DNA of 51,582 bases from Paenibacillus piri (GTDB taxonomy: Bacteria > Bacillota > Bacilli > Paenibacillales > NBRC-103111). A program made the translations under genes and the position numbers. Under the pieces are notes generated by a model. The model had not been told where the DNA came from and made no database searches. It was given only the letters and a program-made list of their open reading frames with translations. The stretch spans positions 313-51,894 of the forward strand of contig NZ_SMRT01000031.1 of assembly GCF_004354045.1 (NCBI RefSeq). The letters run 5' to 3'. This document shows positions 9,442 through 16,943 of this stretch, one piece after another; position 1 is the stretch's first letter; every line of letters starts with the position of its first letter.

Positions 9442-11214
9442 TTATTCGATTTCTGCAGATTGAAGAGGTATGTTGACCGTTACGATGATCCCTCCGCCGG
9501 AACGATGAACATAAGCAAGTCCGTAACAGGGCCCATAGTTGAGTCTGAGCCGTTCATGCACGTTGCGGATGCCGAAGCCCAAATTCCCTTCATTGGACGC
9601 TCCGTTCCGCAGACTCTCATTTATGGCCGCCAGCTTCTCCTCCGGCATGCCGATCCCGTTATCCTCCACGTGGATGAGCACCTCCTGCTTGGACGAATAG
9701 CCCCATATCCGGATGAAGCCTTTGCTTCGCTTCTGCTTCATGCCATGGTAGATCGCATTTTCCACCAGCGGCTGCAGCGTCAGCTTGACGATCGGACAGC
9801 TCATAATATCGGGATCCATCTCGATCTCATAGCTGAAATCTTCGCCGTAGCGCATCTGCTGAATGTACAGGTAATTTTGGATGTGCTCGATTTCCTGCGA
9901 AACCGGAATACGTTCATTGCCCTTGCTGATGCTGATCCGGAAAAAGCTCGATAATGCGGTCACCATTTCACCGGCTTCCCGGTTATTTCCCATTTCGCAA
10001 AGCTGCTTGATGGAAAACAACGTATTGTACAGAAAATGCGGCCTGATCTGCGACTGCAGCACGGCCAGCTCCGACAGCCGTTTCAGCTCCTGCTCCTCCT
10101 TAACCTCCTTGAGCAGATCTTTGATCCGGTATACCAAATCCTGAATACTGCTGCTCAGCACGCCGATTTCGTTGGAATTCGCGACTTTAAGCTCGATATC
10201 GAGATTGCCGTCCTCGACCAGACCCACTTTTCTCGTCAGCTTGGTCAGCGGCTTCGTAATGATGTGGGCGATCAGATTGGAAAGCACGACAGCGACGAGG
10301 ATGATCCCGAACATGACCGCGATCGTCACATATTTGATCGCATTCACCTCGTCCAACAGCTCGTCCTCGGGCAGCACCGCCACCATCTTCCATTTGTTAA
10401 TATCCAGCGTGTCGTAAATGACGAGCATGTTGCTGCCGTGAGCATTTTTCATGCTGATTTGACCTGACGTCTGAGCGGCTTCCTGCAGCTTTTTTTGCAG
10501 CTCCGTTTCGTCGATTTCGTACTTCCGCTCGACCCGCTTCACGCTCATAAAGCCGTCGTCGCTAATCAGGCATAAATACCCGTTCTTGCTTACTTTCGCG
10601 TTGCTTAAAATATCCGTAAAAAACCGGCTCTTCAAATTAAACATAAAGATGCCGTTCGTATGCTCGCGGTCTTTGCCGAACATGACGTAAGCGCTAACAA
10701 CTTGCGGTGCGCTCAGCTCGGAGTCATCGTGCAAATTAAGCCATTTGATGACGGACAGCCGGTGATCGTCAAGCTGGCGGCTGTATTTGTCCAGCGATAC
10801 CTGTACAGGGGATCCGAACGAGTTGCGCTTAAACCAGGAAGCCTTGCCGTCATTGAAATAAAACAGGATCGAATCAATCATCGAATAATGATCGAAATAC
10901 GAGTCGAACGATTTGTTCATAAAAATGTAATCCGCAGGCTCCATCACGGCGTTCGGATCTCCCGCCCGGTTCATGACGGCAGTCCACTCGGAACTGTTTT
11001 CCACGGCAATGAGCTCGACGACAAACGCGGTTAATTTATCGTTCAGCAGGCTTTTCGTTTGTGCGATCGTGTCCTTCAGGCCGGTAAACGCGATTTGCCT
11101 GATCTGCTTGGACGCCAGTATGAATGAGATCATACCCGTTCCCAGCACGAATAATATGATGATCGGTATAAACAATCCTATAATCGTCGATTTGAGTGAC
11201 CGGAATTTGAGCAA
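9442..11214 (-). CDS. Sensor histidine kinase (YesM-like)
   Basis: A membrane kinase of about 590 residues. An N-terminal membrane helix (TIIGLFIPIIILFVLG) is followed by an extracytoplasmic sensor region of about 260 residues, a second helix (YVTIAVMFGIILVAVVLSNLI), a HAMP domain, a His_kinase segment with LQSQIRPHFLYNTLFSIKQL (the HFLYN phosphoacceptor His), and a HATPase domain (PLVENAIYHG, VEDNGIGMP, LGFGIRNV). The TTG at 11214 has AGGAGG seven bases upstream and is preferred; a TTG at 11256 in the same frame, behind GGAGGGG, would add 14 residues. It lies directly after the solute-binding protein gene, and by family it may sense the sugar directly or through that protein. Confidence 0.92.
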   Translation of the reverse strand: MLKFRSLKSTIIGLFIPIIILFVLGTGMISFILASKQIRQIAFTGLKDTIAQTKSLLNDKLTAFVVELIAVENSSEWTAVMNRAGDPNAVMEPADYIFMNKSFDSYFDHYSMIDSILFYFNDGKASWFKRNSFGSPVQVSLDKYSRQLDDHRLSVIKWLNLHDDSELSAPQVVSAYVMFGKDREHTNGIFMFNLKSRFFTDILSNAKVSKNGYLCLISDDGFMSVKRVERKYEIDETELQKKLQEAAQTSGQISMKNAHGSNMLVIYDTLDINKWKMVAVLPEDELLDEVNAIKYVTIAVMFGIILVAVVLSNLIAHIITKPLTKLTRKVGLVEDGNLDIELKVANSNEIGVLSSSIQDLVYRIKDLLKEVKEEQELKRLSELAVLQSQIRPHFLYNTLFSIKQLCEMGNNREAGEMVTALSSFFRISISKGNERIPVSQEIEHIQNYLYIQQMRYGEDFSYEIEMDPDIMSCPIVKLTLQPLVENAIYHGMKQKRSKGFIRIWGYSSKQEVLIHVEDNGIGMPEEKLAAINESLRNGASNEGNLGFGIRNVHERLRLNYGPCYGLAYVHRSGGGIIVTVNIPLQSAEIE

Positions 11215-11292
11215 CTGCTCGCCTCCTGCTTCCATATCAAAAGGGGAGGCCGGCAATTCAGCCCACCCCTCCGATTCATGAATGAGATCCCG

Positions 11293-12660
11293 CTATTTTT
11301 TCATCGCGGCGTCATAATCTTTTTTCGCTTTTTCCATCGATTTCGCCCAGCCGTTGACGAATTCGTCGACGGTCATTTTACCGGTCAACACTTTTTGGAA
11401 ATCCGGCTCCAGCTGCTGGGTCGTAATTTTCGTGTAATCCGGCAAATACGTCGGAAGGTTCAAAATTTTCGTGTTGCTATCGGCAAGCACCTCGGCGCCC
11501 AGTTGGATATGCTGCGTCTTCTTCACGTAATCGCTGTTGAGCGAATCGTTATTGGTAGGCATTTGCCCGATGTTTTGGTTCCAGTACGTCTGGCTTTCCG
11601 CGGACATCAGGAAGCTGAGCAGCTTCCATGCTTCATTCGGATGCTTCGTATTTTTGAACATGACAAGACCGTTGGCGATCGGTGCAACCACTCTCGTGCC
11701 GTTGGCCGACTTTGGAGGAATAACTCCGGCGAACTTGTCCGTACCCAGGTTTTTCACATGGTCATTATAGGAGCCGAAGTTATGCTGAATCATGGCGGAA
11801 GTGCCGGTATCGAACGTGGCGTTCATTTCCTTGTTGCTGTTCGTTACGTCGCTGACCGGCGTGTTCTTCTTGTACAGTGCTACATATTTGTTTAAAAATT
11901 CAACGATTTTCGGATCGTTGACCGTTGCTTTGCCTTCAGGCGTAAAGTATGTCGAAATGCCGGAATACGCATAAATCATCGAGGTGAGCTGATTGATGCT
12001 GCCTCCGCCCCCGCGGATACTGAACCCGTACCGGTTGTTTTTCTGGTCGGTCAGCTTGTCAATATTTTTGAAAAAGTCGTCCCATGTCGTCGGTGCGTTC
12101 AGGCCCGCTTCCTTGACCCAATCCGTCCGGTACCAGAGAATATCCAGGAACATCGTGTGCGGGAGGTAGTACAGCTTGCCGTTGGACGTCAGGCTGCGAT
12201 CGAAGTCGATCATATTTTTCGCGATTTTATCTTTGTCGCTCCACTTGTCGAAGAACGGATCGAGCTCCTGAACGGCTCCCTTGGCGATAAAATCGGACAG
12301 CCAGACCATGTTGATTCCCGCAACGTCAGGGGTATCGTTGGCAGCGATGGCCACATCGTATTTCTGTTTGTTGCCGCTCGCCGGAATCCCTACATACTCG
12401 ACGTCGATATTCGGATTTTTCTCATGAAAGCGTTTAAATAGCTCCTCGTAAAACGGCGTCCGATCCGGTCCCGGATTCTCGTCCCAGAACGAAAGCTTTA
12501 CTTTCTCCGCAGGCTTGGAAGCGTCGGCCGGTTTTTGCTCAGCATTCGCCGGCGGCGCGGCTGCCGGAGCGGTGCCGCCTCCGCCATTGCTGCACCCCGT
12601 AAACAGCATCGATAAAGACAGCCCCGCCACCAATACAGAGGATAGACCCTTTTTTTTCAT
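11293..12660 (-). CDS. Sugar ABC transporter solute-binding lipoprotein
   Basis: This extracellular family-1 solute-binding protein of about 455 residues captures an oligosaccharide for the permease pair encoded just upstream. The signal peptide ends in a lipobox, LFTGC, so Cys becomes the lipid-anchored N-terminus. Typical family segments are KLSFWDENPGPDR, GIPASGNKQKYDVAIAANDTPDV and the MIQHNFGSY region. I chose the ATG at 12660, nine bases after AAAGGAG, rather than the TTG at 12669, which abuts the ribosome binding site. No ATP-binding subunit is encoded in the window, so a shared MsmX-type ATPase is presumably used. The substrate is inferred from the neighbouring GH27/GH36-like hydrolase. 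Confidence 0.92.
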   Translation of the reverse strand: MKKKGLSSVLVAGLSLSMLFTGCSNGGGGTAPAAAPPANAEQKPADASKPAEKVKLSFWDENPGPDRTPFYEELFKRFHEKNPNIDVEYVGIPASGNKQKYDVAIAANDTPDVAGINMVWLSDFIAKGAVQELDPFFDKWSDKDKIAKNMIDFDRSLTSNGKLYYLPHTMFLDILWYRTDWVKEAGLNAPTTWDDFFKNIDKLTDQKNNRYGFSIRGGGGSINQLTSMIYAYSGISTYFTPEGKATVNDPKIVEFLNKYVALYKKNTPVSDVTNSNKEMNATFDTGTSAMIQHNFGSYNDHVKNLGTDKFAGVIPPKSANGTRVVAPIANGLVMFKNTKHPNEAWKLLSFLMSAESQTYWNQNIGQMPTNNDSLNSDYVKKTQHIQLGAEVLADSNTKILNLPTYLPDYTKITTQQLEPDFQKVLTGKMTVDEFVNGWAKSMEKAKKDYDAAMKK

Positions 12661-12734
12661 GTTTTGCAACTCCTTTTATCATTATATGCTAAATCCTGTC
12701 CCGGATAAATACCGCTAAGGAATTAGTTAACGCG

Positions 12735-13595
12735 TCATCCTTTTACTGCGCCTGCGCTCATTCCCTGCACCAAATACTTTTGCACGTAAGCGAAAAGAAT
12801 CAGCACCGGTATAACCGATATCACGCTGCCGGCCGCCAGCGCACCGTAATGAATATCGTACTCGCCCTGCATATACCGGAGTCCGACCGGCAAGGTGAAG
12901 AGCGCTTTTTTACTAATGAGCATGAGGGCGAACAAAAACTCGTTCCAAGCCCCGATGAACGTATACACCATCGTCGCGACGATGCCCGGCAGCAAAATAG
13001 GGAAAATGACCAGAAAAATCGCCTTCAGCCGGCTGCAGCCGTCTACCATCGCCGCTTCCTCCAGCTGTTCGGGAACGTTGGTAATAAAACCGCTCATCAA
13101 AATCGCGTTGAACGGAAGCTGGAACGTGCTGTAAATGATGACCAGGGCGAACAGGTTGCTTGTCAAATGCAGGCTGCGGAAAATTTCGAACAGCGGAATC
13201 AGCAGCATCGCCCCAGGGACAAACTGCGTACAAAGCAGCAGCAGCATAAACACCTTTTTTCCGCGGAAGTTAAACCGGCTGATCGCATAGCCCACCAGAA
13301 TCGAGCATACGAGCACGATAACGACCGTTAGCCCGGAGACGGCCAAGCTGTTAAAAAAGTATTTGGAAAAGCCGACATTGTTCCAGGCCACATAAAAATT
13401 ATCGAACGTAGCCGGGTACGGAAAATATTGAATCGGCAGCTTGACAATATCGCTCTCCCGCTTCAAAGCGGTAACAACAACCCAAAACAACGGAAAAATC
13501 GTAAACAGCATCGCCAGAAACATCGGAATGTACAATATAAATGCCCGGTCCAGCAGCTTAGGAAGCGTAAGTTTCATTGCAAGCCCGTTTCTCAT
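12735..13595 (-). CDS. Sugar ABC transporter permease, MalG/LplC-like
   Basis: A 286-residue inner-membrane permease with six hydrophobic segments and the cytoplasmic EAA loop EEAAMVDGCSRLKAIFLVIF that contacts the ATPase, ending in the usual VQGMSAGAVKG tail of CUT1 carbohydrate permeases. Its ATG overlaps the stop of the partner permease gene by four bases (ATGA), which indicates translational coupling and one-to-one assembly of the heterodimer. Confidence 0.94.
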   Translation of the reverse strand: MRNGLAMKLTLPKLLDRAFILYIPMFLAMLFTIFPLFWVVVTALKRESDIVKLPIQYFPYPATFDNFYVAWNNVGFSKYFFNSLAVSGLTVVIVLVCSILVGYAISRFNFRGKKVFMLLLLCTQFVPGAMLLIPLFEIFRSLHLTSNLFALVIIYSTFQLPFNAILMSGFITNVPEQLEEAAMVDGCSRLKAIFLVIFPILLPGIVATMVYTFIGAWNEFLFALMLISKKALFTLPVGLRYMQGEYDIHYGALAAGSVISVIPVLILFAYVQKYLVQGMSAGAVKG

Positions 13596-14539
13596 GTCTG
13601 ATCTTCCTTTCCAAATCCGCTCAATTTCAAATAGGACACCGCAAACAGCAGCAGGATGATAAAGCCAATTACCGTAAGCGCCGATCCATAGCCAAAATCT
13701 TGAGCGATAATCGCCTGCTTGACGATATACATTGGAAGCGTCGTCGTCAAATCAACCGGACCTCCCGTGCCGTTGGTCATAATAAAAATCAGGTCGACGT
13801 TGTTAAACTCCCACACCGCGCGCAGCAGCGTCGTTAAAATAATCGTGTTTTTCAAAAATGGCATCGTAATATGGATGAACGACTTCCATCTGTTCGCCCC
13901 GTCGACTACAGCCGACTCGTACAAATCGCCGGGAATCGTCTGCATGGCCGCCAGCAGCGCAATCGTGAAAAAAGGAATCCCCCGCCATAATTCGGCCGTC
14001 ACGATCGACGGAAAGACGGTGTTCAGCTCGGCCAGCCATGCGACCCGATGATCAATCCAGTTAAAGCGGAGCAGCAGGTCGTTGATGACACCCATCTGCT
14101 CGTTAAAAATCAACGACCATAAGGTCGACGTCACGACGCCGGAAATCGCCCAAGGCAGTATCGCCGCCGACCGGAACAATCCGCGGAACTTAAAACTCTG
14201 ATTCAGCATCAGCGCAATGCCCAAGCCGCAGATCAACTGCAGCACCACCTCGACGACAACCCATTTCAGCGATACCCACAGGCTTAAGTAAAATAACGAA
14301 TCTTCCCGAAATATCTTGGTGAAATTATCCAGTCCAGCGAATCCATTCTCATACGTTTTGGCCGGGTTAAAATGCTGCATGCTGTAATAAAAAACGTTGC
14401 CTACCGGATAAAACAAAAAGCAAAAAATTAATATAATGGCTGGAGCAATCAAAATATACGGCATCCAATTGATGCTTTTTTTTCTTTTCTTTGCAGCCGA
14501 ATGCTGTTGACGTGTTAGCGTCGGATTGCTTGCACTCAC
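13592..14539 (-). CDS. Sugar ABC transporter permease, MalF/LplB-like
   Basis: A permease of about 315 residues whose first membrane segment (YILIAPAIILIFCFLFYPVG) and EAA loop (YESAVVDGANRWKSFIHITM) place it in the CUT1 family. GTG at 14539 is the start, seven bases after GGAGG; the frame stays open to 14572 but has no ribosome binding site there. It is the first gene of the transporter, kinase, regulator and hydrolase series. A TATAAT at about 14567-14572 upstream could be its -10 element, though the matching -35 is weak. Confidence 0.93.
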   Translation of the reverse strand: MSASNPTLTRQQHSAAKKRKKSINWMPYILIAPAIILIFCFLFYPVGNVFYYSMQHFNPAKTYENGFAGLDNFTKIFREDSLFYLSLWVSLKWVVVEVVLQLICGLGIALMLNQSFKFRGLFRSAAILPWAISGVVTSTLWSLIFNEQMGVINDLLLRFNWIDHRVAWLAELNTVFPSIVTAELWRGIPFFTIALLAAMQTIPGDLYESAVVDGANRWKSFIHITMPFLKNTIILTTLLRAVWEFNNVDLIFIMTNGTGGPVDLTTTLPMYIVKQAIIAQDFGYGSALTVIGFIILLLFAVSYLKLSGFGKEDQT

Positions 14540-14766
14540 GATGTCCCCTCCATCTGTATTTTGTAATCTCATTATAAAATTTCGACTTGGGGGATTGAAT
14601 AAAAGATCTTTATATTGTTGTTTGAGATTTTTACAATATGAACCGGATGGATACGTTTCCTGCCTGTAAAAAATATGCCGGATATATAGTCAAAGAGCGC
14701 AACAAAAACACGACATGCCGCGTCAACTATCTGAAGGTCATCCACATTATGGGGGGTTACATCATC

Positions 14767-15486
14767 TTGAACTTGAATTGGAAATCGTTCGTCAGCGGCT
14801 TGCTGGTCGGCTCGGCTCTATTCTCGAGTATTTCTTACGCCGCTCCTGAAGTGGTCAAATTAATTGTTAACGGCAAGGAGGTCGTCTCCGAAGTGCCTGC
14901 GCAAATCGTTGACGGCAGCACCTTGATCCCTGCGCGCGCATTGGCCGAAGCTCTCGGCGCCAAAGTAGCATGGGACGAAGGAAACCGCAGAGTCATCGTG
15001 GAGGGCGAAGGCTACAACCGGTACATGGATGAACAGGAAGCGGTTCGGCTGGCCGGAGCGGCCCAGCGCCATTATTGGCATATTTCTATCGGCGGTTTGG
15101 GCAGCGGCGCTGCCGAAAGTTTCGATGTGAAAGGGACTCCTTACCGCCTGCTGGGCGGCGATCTCGATACAAAAGCGAAATTTACGGCATTTATCGAGGA
15201 GGTTACGACTCCGGAGCAGGCCGCGGCGTATTGGAGCAAGCAGACGGAGAACGGCTCGATCGTCGAAGTCAACGGCAAGCTGGCGCAGCCCAATGCCGAC
15301 GGCGGCAGCCTGCGGAACTGGAACGGAGCGAAAGCCGTGCTTGTCCGGGACGGGGCCGATTTGAAGACTTACGCGATGACCGTGCCGGTCGGCGATACGG
15401 GAGAAACCGAGCAGCATGAGGTTAAAGTCCGGCTCGTTCCAGGCAAAGGCTGGCGCCTCGACGGAATGCTCGATCTCGTACGTTAA
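14767..15486 (+). CDS. Secreted stalk-domain (copper amine oxidase N-like) protein
   Basis: About 239 residues. After a signal peptide (LNLNWKSFVSGLLVGSALFS, cleaved near SYA) comes a copper-amine-oxidase N-terminal-like fold: VKLIVNGKEV, then STLIPARALAEALGAKVAWD and RRVIVEG. This small fold is common in secreted Bacilli proteins and is thought to act in wall or surface interactions, not copper chemistry. The C-terminal 130 residues are not recognised. I prefer the TTG at 14767, ten bases after GGGGGG; ATG at 14749 in the same frame is the alternative. The gene is divergent from the transporter operon and may have an unrelated role. Confidence 0.8.
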   Translation: MNLNWKSFVSGLLVGSALFSSISYAAPEVVKLIVNGKEVVSEVPAQIVDGSTLIPARALAEALGAKVAWDEGNRRVIVEGEGYNRYMDEQEAVRLAGAAQRHYWHISIGGLGSGAAESFDVKGTPYRLLGGDLDTKAKFTAFIEEVTTPEQAAAYWSKQTENGSIVEVNGKLAQPNADGGSLRNWNGAKAVLVRDGADLKTYAMTVPVGDTGETEQHEVKVRLVPGKGWRLDGMLDLVR

Positions 15487-15489
15487 TTT

Positions 15490-15535
15490 AAAAACCTTCG
15501 CTTCCACGGGCTGCGGATTCGAAGGTTTTTTCCGA
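15490..15535 (+). terminator. Rho-independent terminator of stalk-domain gene
   Basis: The 11-bp stem AAAAACCTTCG/CGAAGGTTTTT ends in a T run directly after the stop codon at 15486. Confidence 0.85.
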
Positions 15536-15610
15536 TTTTACATCCCTCTAATATTGCAATGACAATCTCCCTGTACAATAAAGATATATGAAGCCTAGGA
15601 GGTTGCATGC

Positions 15611-15778
15611 ATGGGAAACAAACTGATTATCGCCGCCATATTACTGGCATTAAGCTATTTCGGCATACGTCAGCCGGAATTCGTCATCGTCAATCCGTTC
15701 CCCGCCGACCCGTTCGAATATGAATTCGACCTGCTGAACGGCCAAGTCGCCGTCAACCCGTACGGCGCAAGCAAGTAA
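15611..15778 (+). CDS. Small membrane-anchored or secreted peptide, 55 aa
   Basis: ATG at 15611 lies eight bases after a perfect AGGAGG. The peptide is MGNKLIIAAILLALSYFGIR, then an acidic, proline-rich tail with FVIVNPFPADPFEYEF and VAVNPYGASK. The N-terminal 18 residues form one membrane segment or an uncleaved signal, leaving about 37 residues outside the cell. I do not recognise the family. The strong ribosome binding site and the codon pattern argue that it is real, but it is short and has no operon partner. Confidence 0.6.
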   Translation: MGNKLIIAAILLALSYFGIRQPEFVIVNPFPADPFEYEFDLLNGQVAVNPYGASK

Positions 15779-15975
15779 AGCGTTACCGCGGCGCTTATTC
15801 CTCTTTTTCCCCTTTTACGATGGCTCGCAATCCCCCCAACAATGCGCGGCTTTGACCATGGATTCGAAAACTGTCTGTAATATATATGAAACCGCCCCTT
15901 CAAGTATAGCGCTCTACCTATAAAAGCCGGTGAATAACGGCCCGCTGCGCAGGCGGATCATTCTTCCGATCACTG

Positions 15976-16030
15976 TTGTCCCCAGATTTCTTGAATGTAT
16001 ACCGCATTAGCGGTTGAAATCCGGGGACAA
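15976..16030. repeat. Nested inverted repeat (two-tier stem-loop)
   Basis: Arms TTGTCCCCAGATTTC and GAAATCCGGGGACAA pair in 14 of 15 positions and enclose 25 bases that themselves contain a perfect ACCGC-ATTA-GCGGT hairpin. It could be a structured RNA, a miniature mobile element relic or an operator; no gene abuts it closely. Confidence 0.55.
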
Positions 16031-16202
16031 AGGCGACCGCTTACGCTTCTCCAGAACGATTCCGCCCTTACCGCGATTTATTCATCACATTTCTAAGTAT
16101 ATGTGGGCTATGTCGGAAAAGGTTCGGTGTTAAAAAGTACTGGGTTCCCTTGGGAATTATTGTTGTTGCCATGCTTTCGTTCGCTACGCATAAAGGCAGC
16201 GA

Positions 16203-16235
16203 GGAGCAGCTGTTTTCAGCGGAAACAGCTGCTCC
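16203..16235 (+). terminator. Terminator-like hairpin
   Basis: A perfect 13-bp stem GGAGCAGCTGTTT/AAACAGCTGCTCC is followed on the plus strand by TTTCACTGGCTTTTT. It lies 22 bases past the stop of the small minus-strand frame at 16257-16484 and may end transcription from either side. Confidence 0.55.
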
Positions 16236-16256
16236 TTTCACTGGCTTTTTATATGA

Positions 16257-16484
16257 CTACTCCTTCACCCCTTTTTGCGCGTTCATCGTTTCTTCCAAAC
16301 TCCCGTCATACCCATTTTGGAAAAAGTATATGTTGATGACTTCCTTGTTTTCACCGGCCATACCTACCACATATGCCGTACCATTAGACAATTGGCATAA
16401 GACAGGTACACCGAAACCGGGGCTTTCCGATGGTATGACTTTACTGCTGCTTATTGAAACATGGTTTGGCAGCAAAGCGGCCAC
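16257..16484 (-). CDS. Hypothetical 75-aa protein, possibly a gene remnant
   Basis: A 75-residue frame with a GTG start behind AGGAAC. The composition is protein-like (GFGVPVLCQLSNGTAYVVGM, then NIYFFQNGYDGSLEE) with no shadowing gene on the other strand. I do not recognise it. It begins 15 bases after the terminator of the YjcZ gene at 16602-16709, so it could be the C-terminal piece of a larger lost gene. Confidence 0.35.
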   Translation of the reverse strand: MAALLPNHVSISSSKVIPSESPGFGVPVLCQLSNGTAYVVGMAGENKEVINIYFFQNGYDGSLEETMNAQKGVKE

Positions 16485-16498
16485 AGATTGTTCCTAAA

Positions 16499-16531
16499 CA
16501 AAAAGCCCTCAATCCCGAAGGAATAAGGGCT
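16499..16531 (-). terminator. Terminator of YjcZ copy A
   Basis: Stem AGCCCT...AGGGCT with a GAAGG/CCTTC-type loop, ending in a T run in the minus sense. It has the same design as six other terminators in 18.6-25.1 kb. Confidence 0.8.
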
Positions 16532-16601
16532 CTGGGGAAGATAACTCGGGTAAAGTAACAAATCCCCAGGTTTAACTTCTCCCAAATTAGTCAGAGTATG
16601 G

Positions 16602-16709
16602 TTAGATGAAAGAACGGGAAACGATAACAAGAAGAATAAACAACACAAGAATTACGGCTGTAGACGTAAAGAAACCGCCACAGCTGCCAAATCCCAGTCC
16701 TGCTCCCAT
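16602..16709 (-). CDS. YjcZ-family sporulation protein, copy A (35 aa)
   Basis: A 35-residue peptide: Gly-rich head MGAGLGFGSCGG, the signature FFTSTAVILVLFILLVIV as one membrane helix, and a basic end SRSFI. This matches the YjcZ family of tiny, spore-associated membrane proteins of Bacilli, whose molecular role is not settled. The ATG follows GGAGG. It has its own upstream promoter-like motif (16741-16774) and terminator (16499-16531). It is one of five paralogues in 8 kb, all on the minus strand. Confidence 0.9.
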   Translation of the reverse strand: MGAGLGFGSCGGFFTSTAVILVLFILLVIVSRSFI

Positions 16710-16740
16710 GGATTTTGCCTCCTTCCGCTTTAAACTTGTG

Positions 16741-16774
16741 TATTTTATGATCATATGAGGTCTGGAGATTGGGC
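16741..16774 (-). promoter_or_regulatory. Conserved sporulation-type promoter motif, copy A
   Basis: In the minus sense CCAATCTC is followed by CTCATATGAT and CATAAAATA. CATAAAATA fits the CATANNNTA -10 pattern of sigma-K (and is close to sigma-E). The motif is shared by all five YjcZ copies. The sigma factor is an inference. Confidence 0.55.
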
Positions 16775-16943
16775 GATTCGGATAATCAGGCTCGTGCGTA
16801 GCTTCACCGGGTTAATCAATCGATCTGAAATTTACAAAAAATTAACAAAACAATCAGTTTCGTCAGTCGAAATTTATATTGTTCACAACGGCAAACTATG
16901 GTAAAGTCGAATTATGTCATATTCGATCGGAAAAAGGGGTATT

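Larger units (their letters stand above)
15779..16256. other. 478-base gap with structured inverted repeats
   Basis: No gene is visible. The gap contains a nested inverted repeat (15976-16030) and a terminator-like hairpin (16203-16235), described separately. Confidence 0.5.

Noticed and set aside
12780..13331. A 183-residue plus-strand frame rich in Gln, His and Arg
   Set aside because: Shadow of the sugar permease gene, whose domains are certain.
14192..14600. Strong sigma-A promoter for the transporter operon
   Set aside because: TATAAT is present near 14567-14572 but only a poor -35 (TTCAAT) lies 17 bases upstream, so I do not call it as a feature.
16451..16648. 65-residue minus frame across the terminator of YjcZ copy A
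   Set aside because: It overlaps the copy A gene in another frame and reads through the terminator stem.
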